From Xylaria sp. FL1777 (Eukaryota; Ascomycota; Sordariomycetes; Xylariales; Xylariaceae), in NCBI GenBank assembly GCA_022578965.1, contig MU400513.1, positions 603,687 to 667,686 on the forward strand: a stretch of DNA of 64,000 nucleotides. The letters are read 5' to 3'. Positions 33,430 through 45,161 of the stretch are shown piece by piece. A program made the translations under genes and the position numbers. The notes beneath the pieces were generated by a model, which worked only from the letters and a program-made list of their open reading frames with translations, was not told where the DNA came from and did not search any database. How positions within the stretch are numbered: position 1 is the stretch's first letter; every line of letters begins with the position of its first letter.

Positions 33430-33696
33430 TCACATGACGTTGGATCTAGCGAGGTAGATTCCGGCGCTGACAATGATAGCTGATATGACAAGAATAACAG
33501 CTAATAAGTCTGCAGAGTATTGGGTTTGTTGTTCCGGAGTGGCGCCTTGGAATGTTTTAGTCCATGGTGGTAAAACAATACCACCGGTTTGGATCACGAA
33601 GGCGAGAACAAAGATGATGAAGATGACAATTGCAAAAAGAACCTGCACAATCTGGATTACGCTCTCGCGGAACTCCGCGCGCCGACTCTTTTTCAT
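33430..33696 (-). CDS. Small two-transmembrane protein
   Basis: An 88-residue open frame starts at ATG 33696. A basic N-terminus (MKKSRRAEF) is followed by a hydrophobic segment (about residues 15-40: VQVLFAIVIFIIFVLAFVI). A polar loop rich in Gln and Thr and a second hydrophobic segment (about 64-82: LLAVILVISAIIVSAGIYL) come next. The positive-inside pattern predicts both ends in the cytosol. The family is unknown. The clear two-span architecture supports a real gene, but no paralogue or splice evidence is visible. A GTGAGC donor-like site overlaps the stop codon, so a different C-terminus is possible. Confidence 0.5.
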   Translation of the reverse strand: MKKSRRAEFRESVIQIVQVLFAIVIFIIFVLAFVIQTGGIVLPPWTKTFQGATPEQQTQYSADLLAVILVISAIIVSAGIYLARSNVM

Positions 33697-34633
33697 TGCG
33701 CAAATATATTGGATATCCAGATGAGAGAGGGGTAACGGAATGTCCAGATAGACCAGATGAAATGGCCAAAAAATGAGTTCGCTGAACCTCTTCTCGTCAC
33801 GAAGTCTTTAGAGTTCAAAAAGAAGGAAAAAAGGTAAGACTGAATGTGGTGGTGGTCAACGTGTTAAAATGCACGCGAGCAAAGAGAGTGGGATCGGATT
33901 TGAAAATAGAACGAAACCCCGATGGGCGAGTCCACCAGCCTACTTAGTAGATCATTCTTACACGAGTTATGGATTTTATGAAAGGAATCCCCTACCTGCC
34001 TTACTACACTGGGCCAAGACCCGGACCCAACTGGATGCACAGAACAAGAGCTGTACAAAATCCCTCGGAATGCAACCCTGGCCCCGGTCCTTTCTACCTC
34101 ACCATCCAATCCTATTGGGACGTTATATGGGCTGCGCCACTAACGATCGAATTCAGAAAATCCTTCGGATGCGTCGGTAGTCTACTCGAGCTGGGCAGTC
34201 CCGCCTGTCTAAGGTGAAACCAGACAGCGAATTACAAATCGAGTTGACAGATCAGCCCTACATATTATAATTGTACACTCAAGGATACTAATATAAAGAG
34301 CTTCAATATTTACGCACTATGCTGGTGCTGACGCGCAGCTAGGATGACGTAAGTCAGTGTCTCTCCTCCAGCATTTCTTCCTTTAAAGGGGAATGATTTT
34401 GTTTCAGTGATATTAAATGTATTGAAACTTTCACCGAGTCTTCCTCACACCTGATGATGGCCCAACCCTCTCGGCTTATCGGCGCACACTCACCCTGACA
34501 ACTAACCTGGACCGGACCCTGAGCCTAAATCCGCCCTCCGCATATATAACACCCCGCTTCAAGTTTAGCACTGTAAAACTGAGTCAGCAATTTCTCTTTC
34601 TGCCAGGCCTGAGAAGTCTCTGAGAACAGGGAT
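33697..34633. other. Intergenic region with one small plus-strand ORF
   Basis: The open frame 33969-34217 (82 codons, starting MDFMKGIPYLPYYTGPRPGP) has a composition more protein-like than its surroundings (YLTIQSYWDVIWAAPLTIEF). It has no recognised family or expression signal, so I do not call it a gene. Confidence 0.4.
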
Positions 34634-35617
34634 CTAAGACCCGATCCAACCAGAAACGAGAAACCTTTGTTTAACAACGGCCGAGACGGGAAGACAATAT
34701 TCAGTGCAACTTACGGTCACGGGTGCTGGGCCAGGGTTCGTGTAATTTGTGGGAATCGGCCAGTAGAGGTTGATTAAGATGCCAGGGTCAGTAGCCTAGT
34801 GTACGTTGAGTGATGGTTAGCCGGGAGATCAACAGCCGTCGCCAAGGATGCTTACCGAATATGTGCCCGGGATAGACACGCCGGAGAAGGTCTTGGTCCC
34901 ACTACCGGAGACATAGAGCTGAGCGCAGCCCTGGTAAAACTGTATGGAAAGTCAGCGACAACTCTCATAACCCCGTGTGTCATCGTCGAAAAATACCTGA
35001 GCTCCCCCGGTGCTGCCAGCGCTGTGGAGCGCAATGTGCTCGGCACGTAGCAGATAGTAACCTGGGGCAAGGCAGCTTGGGATTTTTATGCTGACGCTCG
35101 TCAAACCGTTTGACGCCCATACCAACCCAGTTGAGGTGACGGTGGGATGTTCCTCGTAGATCTTGAACCAGACGGCACCGTCGCCGTTAAAGGTCTCGGC
35201 CGTGGATCCGGATGGAGCCTTGGCCATGTAAAACTGCAGGGGTCCCGGGTGCTGGATGCTAGGATCGACACGGAAGCCAACCGTATCGCCAGCGTTCACG
35301 TTCTTTGTCCCGGCGCCGTTGGAACCGGGCTCCAGCTCATAGCATCGAATCTGAGTATCGGTCACGTCCTGAATAGGGCCGTGGGAGTAGTGGTTGGTTG
35401 TCTCTCGGACGAACGTCCAATCGGCCTCCGTGACGCCACCGTATATCAGGCCGGGCTAGGTGGTATAGGTCAGAATCACTCCATCCTTCCAGAGTAACTA
35501 AACTTACGAAGGTGTCTACAAATACGTTAGCTCAGTCAGTATTGCAAGACCCGTTGGTCTTCACTCACAGTGGGCCTGGGCGACACCCAGGAGAGAAAGA
35601 GCAGCGAGGCACTTCAT
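34634..35617 (-). CDS. AA9 lytic polysaccharide monooxygenase (GH61)
   Basis: I join complement(34634..34795, 34856..34939, 34997..35455, 35508..35515, 35569..35617), giving about 253 residues. Exon 1 encodes a signal peptide ending VAQA followed by His17, the N-terminal copper histidine of the mature enzyme. Exon 2 is only 8 bases and completes Tyr-Thr-Phe. Exon 3 gives GVTEADWTFVRETTN, the second brace histidine in IQHPGPLQFYMAK (H88 of the precursor) and YYLLRAEHIALHSAGSTGG. Exon 4 supplies the axial tyrosine in AQFYQGCAQLYVSG (about Y174). These enzymes are secreted, copper-dependent and oxidatively cleave cellulose or related beta-glucans. No CBM1 domain or linker is seen. The last codons are uncertain: a GTAAGT donor right after PGPAPVT may start another intron, and I give the read-through stop. 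Confidence 0.92.
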
Positions 35618-38044
35618 TTTGATAAGACGAGTAGGCTTAACTTGTCGGGATCGGCTATGGCTCACAACGCAGACAACATTCCGCTCATGGGGAATGATCT
35701 ACACTTTATAAGCATGGCTGAGGTTTGGCGTCAAGCTCAATTCGGATGTACTTGTCATACCAGGCATCTGAACTAGGAATCTCTGGGCCTCTTTGGCGGA
35801 GAATCGTTCTAGGAGTTTGCTCAGACATCCCCTATTCCTTGGGCTACGTCAAGTGGATATTCCCGGAAACCGGGCAGAATGCATTTCGCGTATGCGATGC
35901 AAGCGAATCGCAACGCTTGAGAGTGACCCTAGGGGGTGGAAGACTTGGCTCCGACCCAGTGGTGTCTTGAGCTAAGGAGACGTGGATCCAAAAATGATAC
36001 ATCACGCAAGACTACATCACCACGCTCTGGCCTCGTGATTCCATGCCAACTCCTTAGGTGTCCATCTCCGACAATCCCCGACAGATTCAAATTCACAACC
36101 ATCTCTGAGATTCAGTCAACATCGCATAACTGTATTGGGAGGCCTTAACCCTTGGACCTTCTTGAATGAACATCAACTCAGCCTTTCCAGCCAGAGCACT
36201 CTGTCACTAGACGCCAAACTCGTTCTTACCACATCGTTTATCATCTAGTTCACAAATACTGAAATGTCATGAAGACAGGCTGAGAAGTGTGAAGAGCAAG
36301 ACACGGAGCCTGATCCCGCTCTCAAAACGGAATGTATCGTTAGCTTTGGCGCCAAGTTTTCTGTTCCGGGAAATGCACGGAAGACATCCAAATCCAGAAT
36401 CTCACAACTAAGCCTCATCCGACTAGGATTAATGCACCTATCATACTGAGAATGCGCTATTCATTGGATTCTTAGGGACGCCAAGTGGAATTGAACAGAA
36501 CCCTAACCCATTCCCTCCCTTCAGATCCAGCTTCCGCTCGGAAGAATAGGAAGAGATGGCCCAGTCCCTGGTTCAACAGTTCACGGAACCGGAACTCCAG
36601 CCCGAAGGCTAGGGTTTACACCACACATGTCTTGGCCCGAGCTATAAGTACTAATGCAACTTCTCTGCTGGTACTGACAGAACTTTACTCCTTTTGAAAA
36701 AAAGATAGTCAATACTACAATTAACGGCAGTACGTAACTGTGACATTGACGTGAACATACCAATTTGGTTTCTAACACCCATTTGGCTCTTCAATAAAGT
36801 CGTTAAAACTTGAAGTTTTCGGTCAAGTACAAATTTTCGAAGTGATTTCTTACTTTTGAGGGCAGAACACCTCAAATATCATAATAAAGCTGCTTCAGGC
36901 TACACAACTATTCTCCTTTTACATCCTACGCACGCCTAGACGGGTTTTCTCTCGGGTAGGTATAGTGGAAATCAGACCCAAGCCCGTAAAATTACAAACG
37001 CAATCCATTGGCATCCACGATTCATTTGTATACTTGATTTTCGTTGCTAATAAATCATGGATAATTCTCGGAGCTCTAGTTGCAAGATATCGGCATAATC
37101 TCGTCTGAATTCAGATATGTCAGCTTGATTTTGAAGTGTCTAGCCAATTGAGTACTCTCACTACTGGCTATCCAAGAAAACACAGAGAGTGGGAAGTCCT
37201 ATACCATTTATTAGGGGCACAATTAAACCTGTCCGCTTCTGAAAGATGGATATAACTGAGTGTAGCCAATACCCGTTGGAAACGGACTTAGTCACAGAGC
37301 TGTTTCTCCCAAATTCCACGCATGTTGTCTCCGATTTCTGATATTTGTGAATTTTGAGGAGAGATCATATCAGTCTCACGTTACCTATTGTCACAAAGAC
37401 GTCACTCATTTGTAAGAATTAAGAAAGGGACTAGGCTTAGGGACATATCGGTTTGTTTGTGTTCTTAATTCAATGTAAAAATGAGATATCAGGTACGAAG
37501 GAGTTCGCTGGCTTCTTATCGCGTTTAGGTGTGTAAACGCTTAGTCATATGGAAGTTGACCAGTGCACTCTCCAGAAGGGACTCATGTGAACGGTCTCTA
37601 GAAGATCTAAGTTCTAGAAGCTAGCTAGTGTATAACAAATGAAAAGATCGTAATATATATAGGCTCATCGGGCTTATGGTTTAGCCGAGCCGGTATACAC
37701 TCCAACGTGACACTTCTCCTAACAGTGCAGTGGTTCCCGATCAACAAACAGCTCACCGCTTGCTGAACGGTCCTAACCACGCCATGAGCCGATGCCAAAA
37801 TCTTAGAATTCCATGGGTTGCGTAAATGAAAGGAGGAAAACCAGAGCTGAGAGCCTTCCGTTAAAATTGAAGTACATGTCCCTAAATACAAAGTACATTA
37901 GACAGGCCCGGAGATCGGCTTTGGTCTCCCTCAACATAAGATTCATGCTACAAGAGTAACATAATGTGCTTTCAGACTGTTGAGGATCTTTCCAACGGGA
38001 CAGGATCAAGTTGCAATGATCCCGGAATTCTGGACAAGAGCCAC
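35618..38044. other. Gene-free region
   Basis: About 2.4 kb in which I find no supportable gene. Short open frames (35793-36148, 36485-36697, 37625-37891) lack motifs and start-context support. Part of 35620-35760 is the promoter of the AA9 gene. Confidence 0.5.
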
Positions 38045-39322
38045 TTAACCATGAAATGGGCCTGGCATCATTATCGGTTTGAGCTGAGATCCAACCCAGG
38101 GATTGGGACTTTCATGCGATTTGAGGTAGTAAAGCTGGCCACCACTCTGAATCACGGCACGAAACTGTCTTGGATCAGGCCCACGCACGTCAAAACTGTA
38201 AAAGGATAAACAAGACGCTATGGGAAGCCCTTGGGGAAGTGTGATTCGCGCAATCATGTGCCATTCGTTGGGAGCAGACTTTGTTCGGACGAAGTGAAAA
38301 ACACCTCCCTCCGCAGAAGGCACTAGTAAGTCCAATTGATCCGATTCCGCGTCCTTGATTAGCATAGGGTTGCCTGACACCTCGCCGGGGTGATTGATTC
38401 TAGTCGGCGCTTGCGCATCCCACTTACAGGGGCGGGAACAGGAGTCATACTCTTGCCCGAACGCTCCCTCGACCGTGTGCAGCCGGGCACCTGCGATGAC
38501 AACCGCCACGATGTACACGGCGGACTTCCTTACCCAACTTTCCTCGAAATCATGTTTCACGGCGATGGAAATAGCTGAGATGACACCCAGTTGTTTGGCG
38601 ACATGATCCACTGGCCCCCACTCGCCTGGTCTAGTGAAGTAAGGAACCGACGCTGACGAGGGATAAGTCATCGTAACGTGAAGCAGGCCACCTGCCTGGC
38701 AAGGAACGACTAGGCTCAATCGCTGTGGATGTATAGAGGTTTGCTGAAGCGAGGCAACAGCTGGTGTGCCGCTGACAGTCCAGGTTGATAGAGGAGAGGG
38801 ATGGGTCATGAACGAACCATGCTCTCCAATGCGGAAGAAGCTGTACAACACGCCTCCGGCAACGCAGTATACATGTAAATTTCCATAATGTGAATGTATT
38901 GTTAGGCCGGATACAGATTGTTGATTCAGCACAGCCTGTGTCTTGGGGAGGCCGTGCGGCTCAGACCAAGGCTTCGAGGGATGGTCTTGAATTCGCTTAA
39001 AGTAGAAAAGGCCAGAAGGGCCGGCTGCAATTATCTCCTCCGTTGGAGCCATGGCGAACTGTCCGATTTTAGGATACGGCGTCCTCCAGTTAGAGACATC
39101 CAGTCTCGCGAGGGGTAGCCATGCTGGTGGCATGGTAAGAGGTGGGGTTGTAGGTTGGTCGAGATCGTGAATTACTGTATCGCCGCTTGTCGATGTAGTA
39201 GGCGTTGCAATAGGCGTTCCCGAGGTTACCGAACTTTTATCGGAATCCATCTCTTCCTCAAACTCGTAGTGAGTTTCTTTTTTTATGCTAGCTTCGATCC
39301 TTGAGGTTGTTGTTGTCATCAT
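38045..39322 (-). CDS. Beta-propeller-like repeat protein (lectin-like architecture)
   Basis: A single exon encodes 425 residues, with ATG-ATG at 39322. Residues 1-65 are disordered (Thr/Ser-rich, acidic). From about residue 75 a short motif recurs six times at 55-67-residue spacing. It consists of Gly/Ala-Gly-(Leu/Val/Gln)-(Leu/Phe/Tyr)-aromatic followed 12-25 residues later by Trp or its equivalent. Examples are GPSGLFYFKR (101), AGGVLYSFFR (155), QAGGLLHVTM (209), IAGARLHTVE (277), AEGGVFHFVR (338) and SGGQLYYLKS (393). This spacing and pattern resemble blades of six-fold propeller lectins of the fucose-specific/PLL type. Fold and sugar binding are inferred. There is no signal peptide, so it is cytosolic or non-classically secreted. 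Confidence 0.75.
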   Translation of the reverse strand: MMTTTTSRIEASIKKETHYEFEEEMDSDKSSVTSGTPIATPTTSTSGDTVIHDLDQPTTPPLTMPPAWLPLARLDVSNWRTPYPKIGQFAMAPTEEIIAAGPSGLFYFKRIQDHPSKPWSEPHGLPKTQAVLNQQSVSGLTIHSHYGNLHVYCVAGGVLYSFFRIGEHGSFMTHPSPLSTWTVSGTPAVASLQQTSIHPQRLSLVVPCQAGGLLHVTMTYPSSASVPYFTRPGEWGPVDHVAKQLGVISAISIAVKHDFEESWVRKSAVYIVAVVIAGARLHTVEGAFGQEYDSCSRPCKWDAQAPTRINHPGEVSGNPMLIKDAESDQLDLLVPSAEGGVFHFVRTKSAPNEWHMIARITLPQGLPIASCLSFYSFDVRGPDPRQFRAVIQSGGQLYYLKSHESPNPWVGSQLKPIMMPGPFHG

Positions 39323-41720
39323 TTTGGTGCTGGTGCGAAAGATTAAGTATTATTTGGTCGTAGAGGAAGAAAGGAGGTGATCTAGCTCAGGCTACCAAAC
39401 CCTATGTGTGCAGGAAGCTTTGTCAATTACGCGGCTAGCGCGGTCGCTGTTGATATGGGAAATTTGCTAGAAGTACATTCAGTAAAAAGTACAAGTTGGC
39501 TTGAAGGATATTGTTGCGAGACTGCTATATCTCTATTCTCGGCTGGTAAGGGCTGTAATCTCGAAGGGCTTATATACCAGCTGCTTATCATCAGCACAAA
39601 ATTCTTCAGGTTCTACGGGAGTTTTGGGCTTGGTTCCGTGACAATCATGCAACGGACTAATCGCAAACTATCTTTCGGGGAGCGTCAAAATACTGAAGTT
39701 AAAGTAGTGTAGTTCTAAGTAACAATTATAGCTAAGCCCTATATGTGATCTCAGATCTTGCACGATGGAATAGATAAACATTTAGCCTTCCTTCTGTATT
39801 GTACCCCTGAATAGGCTCGGGAATGTCGCTATCGCTTGAACCTTATGTCAGGAAAATAGAATCCGTCGTAGGAAGTGTGAATGCCCAGTAGACCCAGGAT
39901 TCATGAGTGACTATGGTGTTCGAGTCTCATGTCGGAAGCGCAAAGAGCGTTATGAAGAAAGTTTCCGGTAAACATGCCATCGTTATAACCACGACGATTT
40001 TCACTACAGAATTAATTACCTTGCTTGGCCCTCTCTGCCAAATAGGCCAAATGATCAGCGAGTTCGTGGCTTGATTTCGCCATGTCTGCACTAATTATGG
40101 CCTCCTCATGGGTCAATAGTCCAAATATTTTGGGTGGTGTCTTGAAGTGTCTATATTCTTCACTTAGGGGAAAGATGGTTCTATACCGCATTAGCCATTT
40201 AGTCTGCCCTCGCTTTAAGGTGCACAATTTAACTCTCGTAGGCTTGGGCGCGGCTTAGACCATGCCTTCACTTTCACTATCCGAGGCAGAATCCCGGCTG
40301 CAAGGGAGAATTCCTGGATGCAATTTAATTAACCTCGAAAGACGAGCGCATATGTAGCTAGTCTTCCGTGATTTTTCCCCATGGAAACTATCCCCAGCTA
40401 GACCCGACCATCTTCCCGGTGCTCTTTTCCTTTCAATAGATTCTCTATGGTAGGTGACGTAGTCCCATATGCATTGTACGCATCGTCGTAGATATCTACT
40501 ACTAGGAGGGGAAGATGCAGGATGGAATAAGAATCAAACAGATTGGCAACTTGACATGCGAAAATTTCATACTATCTGAAAGTATAAGAAAAAGAACAAT
40601 AAATCAGTGCTTGGAAGGCTGCAAGATAAAGCCTTTAACCATATTTCAAACTTTTCTTTGAGATCAGTCGCGACTAAATATCATCTAAGTATGACATTCT
40701 CATCGAGGCCTTGAATTTCTTTCCTCATCTTAGTTTCCGAACTCCTGCAGCTATCCATTCAGATGCTGCAGGCACCCGTGGAGGCGTGGTGGTGAACTTG
40801 GTGTAGAGGTGAGTCGTTTTCGGCCACCCCCCTCAGAGTAGAGGAATCATAGATTGCCATGATATGACTTGCTTTCAAAAGCGTAGCGACAGGATGCGCA
40901 CTCATCGAATAATCACTAAAGAGGCAACTTTTCTTACGGTTTACCTCATCACGGAAACAGCCGCAGTGTGACACCGACTAGGCCAGGCAGTTCCTAGCCA
41001 CCGGCGTCTTCGGATAAAAATATGTAGATGCACATAACCTCACCTAGACAATTGAAAAACTGAAGTAGGAATGCTGCCGTTAGCCGGCCCTATCTACATA
41101 TATAATCTAGTATGCGCGTAGTGACTCCGAAAGGCTATCCCGCCGTACGATTATCCACCTGTGCTTTATCTAATACCTTTCTCTTCAACCTCGTAATGCT
41201 GACCAGAGGGTTCTCTGTGCTCCCCTATTCGGATCTTGGTATCGGCTGAAGGAGATGCGCACTATGCCACTGCCACTATTGCGGCTATGATTATCATTTA
41301 TTTATTTGGTGATTTAGAAATGCGATGAAGGAAATTACCTCATAAGGGTGCTGTTATAAGGCAAGGGTAAGTTTAAGACCCCTATGACCTTTCCAAAACT
41401 TAGTCGCTATATCGATAGCTAGTCTTGAACAGATTGCTCTGTTGTTGCGTAGAAGTGGATATATACCGTTGTTACACTAATCGCAACAACGGCGTCGTTT
41501 TGCGTGACATTTATCTACTTATAAAACAGCTTCTCCTTATACTATTCGACAGTTCGATGTTGTTTCTATTGCGAAGTCTCATTTAATAGTCACCAACCAT
41601 ACAAAGTAATCCGGTATTCTAAACCTCACTTTCGGGCTATCATCAGCCGTGCCGTTCTTGGAAATCTGAAGTGTATTCTATTAATTTAAAGGCTACCTAT
41701 AAGAGCTTGGAAGGAAGTCT
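39323..41720. other. Gene-poor region
   Basis: About 2.4 kb. A minus-strand frame at 40012-40227 (ending ...SSHELADHLAYLAERAKQGN) looks protein-like and ends close to a GTAATT donor-like site, so it may be a fragment of a gene. I cannot extend it or name it. The plus-strand frame 39404-39712 has no recognisable feature. Confidence 0.4.
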
Positions 41721-43362
41721 CTAAAGGTCCAGCTGAAATCGTGGGTGTAATCGTATGCGCTCTCCGTACTTCATTATAAGCCAAGTCAGGGGCGCGGTGG
41801 CTAAAGCAATGAAGGCCAATAGGGTGTTTCCCCAACCTAAGCCTAACTTGTTGTACAATGGCTGACCTGCTAAAGGTAGAACAACTCCGAATATGGACCT
41901 GACGACCGTGTTCGCCGCAAGAGCACTGGCCGCGTATATGGTAAAGGCGTCAATCAAGTATGATTGGACAGGTATCCAAACAAGATTCAAGCCCATTCCA
42001 ATAAGTGAGGTCCCTATGATAGGAACTATCCAATGAATGTGGTATTGGGCTGACCACCCGTACCAGATAAGCCCAGCTGGAACTAGCAGGACGCCGAGGA
42101 GCAAGGGGGCGAGTCGACTCTCCGGTTTGATTTCTCCACCTTTCGCTTCCTTCTTCGCGATATAATCTGACGTAAAGCCGGTTATAGCAAGCCCGATCAA
42201 GAACCCAACACCAAGACCAAGGTAAGAGAGTCCTGCTGCACCCGCCTTGAACTGGTATTGGTCTTCAAACACGAATATGAATGTCGTAAAGAGAAGATAC
42301 AGATAACCGTAGATAACAGCCAGCTGTAGAGAGAGGACTAAAACGATGGGTGACTTGCACAGCATCTTCAACGGGCGAGCTATAGACCTGAGAAGAAGCT
42401 CCCTAGCCGTGCTTCTCGTGGACCCCGCTGCAATATAAATCGCGTTTCCATCCTCCTTTTGAAGGCGTGCTGCTTTGCGTGCAAGCAGTATAGAATGATA
42501 TGTCTCAGGTATGAACAAGTACAGGAGCGTCAAAACTCCACTCTGAGAAAGAATGAGCAATTAGCAGGGTAAAATATAGAGAATTGAAGAAACAGAGTAT
42601 ACATACTAAGATTACAATGACCCAAAACAGCCAACGCCATCCGACATATTGAGCTATGTAACCCCCGGCCACAGGTCCAATGACAGGACCCTAGAATTTT
42701 GTCAGGAACGACCAAAGCCAATATTCCCTTCAGGCAGCTGAAGCAATTTCAATACGCACCAACAAGGGACCAAGTTGCCAACCGCTCAAAGCTCGCCCTC
42801 TTTTCTCCGGTGGGACGAGATCGGCAATCATACCACCTCCAAGGACAAGGGGCACGCACCCCGCCAAGCCCTGGAGTATTCTAAAGACGAGGAACAACGC
42901 AATACCGTTGCTGACCGCACAGACGATGGTGAAAACTAGAAACGCGAAATTCGCCGTGTTCATAACGACATTGCGACCGTAAAGCTCGCTCATGGGCGCG
43001 ACCACGAGCGGGCTTATCGCAAAGGGCACCACATACGCCGACACGACGAAGCTTGCTAACGCGGTGCTCTCGCTGTGGAACTCGCTGAGCAGCAGCGGGA
43101 CTCCCGGAGCAAATATGGTCGGTACAAGGGAAATGTTGAAGGTCACCGCAGATATGACCGCAATGATGAACGTCTTTCGGGCTGAAGACCAGTTTAAGGG
43201 GTTGGCCGGGTCATCAGGTCCTTCCCAATCGACGATGACTTCATTTGAGATTGTAGGACTATCGACGAGGAGTTCCTTTTCAGGCTGGTAGAGCTGTACT
43301 TCGATTTCAGCTTGCGATAAATGGGGCTTGGTGCTCTGAACGGATTCGGATGTTGGCATCAT
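41721..43362 (-). CDS. MFS multidrug/H+ antiporter (DHA1-type)
   Basis: I join complement(41721..42542, 42607..42690, 42760..43362), giving 502 residues. The introns are 69 and 64 bases, with GTGCGT and GTATGT donors and CTGAC and CTAAT branch sites, both in phase 0. The N-terminus has the family signature [16 protein letters not shown] (about residues 45-60). TM2-3 motif A appears as PMSELYGRN (about 120). A motif C-like stretch, [20 protein letters not shown], begins at about residue 202 and is encoded by the small middle exon. [18 protein letters not shown] marks the central loop. Twelve membrane segments are plausible. It would export drugs, toxins or polyamines in exchange for protons at the plasma membrane; the substrate is unknown. 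The frame is open upstream of 43362 but without an ATG. Confidence 0.92.
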
Positions 43363-45161
43363 CGTGAAGAGGGGTTCGATGGGTAGTAGGCGAGAGTCGA
43401 AGGAGCAAAAGAGGACAAGGTGGAAAAAAATACTCACGATAGCGCAATTTATATTTTCTAAATCGGCAGATCGTTTGGAGAGTCGGCTATAAAGCTCTTA
43501 TATCCACCAATGTGGTGCAAAAGGTCATATGGACATTTTGTGAGAGTGTTAGACGGTATGCGGTTGATCATGCATACCTAGGTATATATACACGGTGCGG
43601 GCAGAGACAGATAATCACTTGACGCGGCTCATCGATTCCGGGAAAATTACACCCACAATATCGGTATCACTCAAGGCATACACATACTGACAGTAGTTAT
43701 GGACAAACGTTTATATATATCAATGAATATTGCTGTCAGAATATACTAATGCTTGCTTTCATTACATATGCAATGGCTACACATTGAATAGTTTTTAACA
43801 CGGTATCGGAGTTGATCTTGTAAGTACGAACTAGGGTAAGTGAAAAGCTATTTACCGGATGTCTCCAAGCTTACTTACCTAACCCCATAATTTAACCAAA
43901 CCGAGGAAAGGCATTATACCTCCCTAGTCGTATAGAAAGACCCCTGCCGGCTTTTCTTGACCCCGGAAAATCGGCGGCGATTTTTACGAGAGTATAAAGA
44001 ATATAGCTATAAACCTTGGTTCACTTCCTGGCATTCCTGGTTGTGGAGGATATCTCTCTAGGCCCATGTGTTTTTTATTGCTGTCTGTGAGACCATGGTA
44101 CCGAGCTCGGAGTTGAGCTCGGACGATGACTATTTTTCTTCATCTATCTACTTAAGGTAGGTAGCTAACCCTCTATGTAAAGTAGTGCAGATTATAGATC
44201 TAACATGGTTTGAGCAGGGGCTAGTTTGCCAAGCGAATGCTAAAGTAAATAAGTATACCGACGTTTAGGTATTTCACATTGAACTTGTTCATCCAAATAG
44301 ACCAGTGGTGCAGGGATTGTGGATTGGCTTCTTTATTCCTAATCATGGGGATATCTACTGGATTCGACCAGATACGTCTTCTAAAGAGTGCACACTCACA
44401 AAGATACAGCTGTCGGCTATGGTACCTAGGCTGTATTTAATACCAGTAGGATGCTGGAACAGAGTCAGCCTGTCGGCAGTCTGTGGTGTAATGAATGCCA
44501 CCCCTGCAAAGAGGGGCAAAATAAGTACTCCGAATATCGAAACAATGAAGAAAGAAGCAAGCCAAGAACATAGGTATTCACATCGTAAAGCGGCTTAGTG
44601 GATGCACTTCAGCTTCATTCAATACCATGCTGAGGGTAAAATTGCCTATCACTTATGACAATCTTGTGTATTCCCATATTCAATTTTTCCATTAGTTACA
44701 TCGTCGACATCCTATCAAAGTACTATACCTTGGGAAGGATCCCAAGATACCATCCTTGGATCCTACGCGCCGATCGTAGCAAAAGTGACAAGAATAAGCG
44801 TGAGGCGGGCCGGTGGCTGCCACGATTACTTCCACCTTTTCGGCCCCATGAAGGTCGGCCCCGACTTCGTGGGATTCTGTCCTCGCCTTCCCGCAGGGCA
44901 GAAAACTGCAGAAAGCTGACAAGAATGCAACGTTGAAGACAGCTGCAGAGAACGAAATTAGAGTAGCAAATGTGACGTTAGGACTACGATTCCCATACAA
45001 AATGCGGGCTAAAACCACATTTTTACGACGTGCTCTCTCGTCGCTTACGCCTGGTCTCACACTCATTCTCCTCTCTCTCTCTCCACAGAGTAGTTTTGAC
45101 GACCCTACTAAGAAAACTAGGAGAATGGTGTGATACCGACAAATTTCCTGAGCAGAAATCG
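43363..45161. other. Divergent promoter region
   Basis: About 1.8 kb lies between the MFS gene and the rhodopsin-like gene. Features are an imperfect hairpin around 44737-44762 (AGGATCCCAAG ... CTTGGATCCT) and TAGGTA words near 43575-43590 and 44155-44165. Open frames here (44305-44598, 44655-44936, 44692-45183) show no domain. Confidence 0.5.

Noticed and set aside
44097..44110. Vector-like GGTACCGAGCTCGG
   Set aside because: Only about 13 bases agree with a cloning polylinker order and the flanking DNA is native-looking, so I treat it as coincidence.
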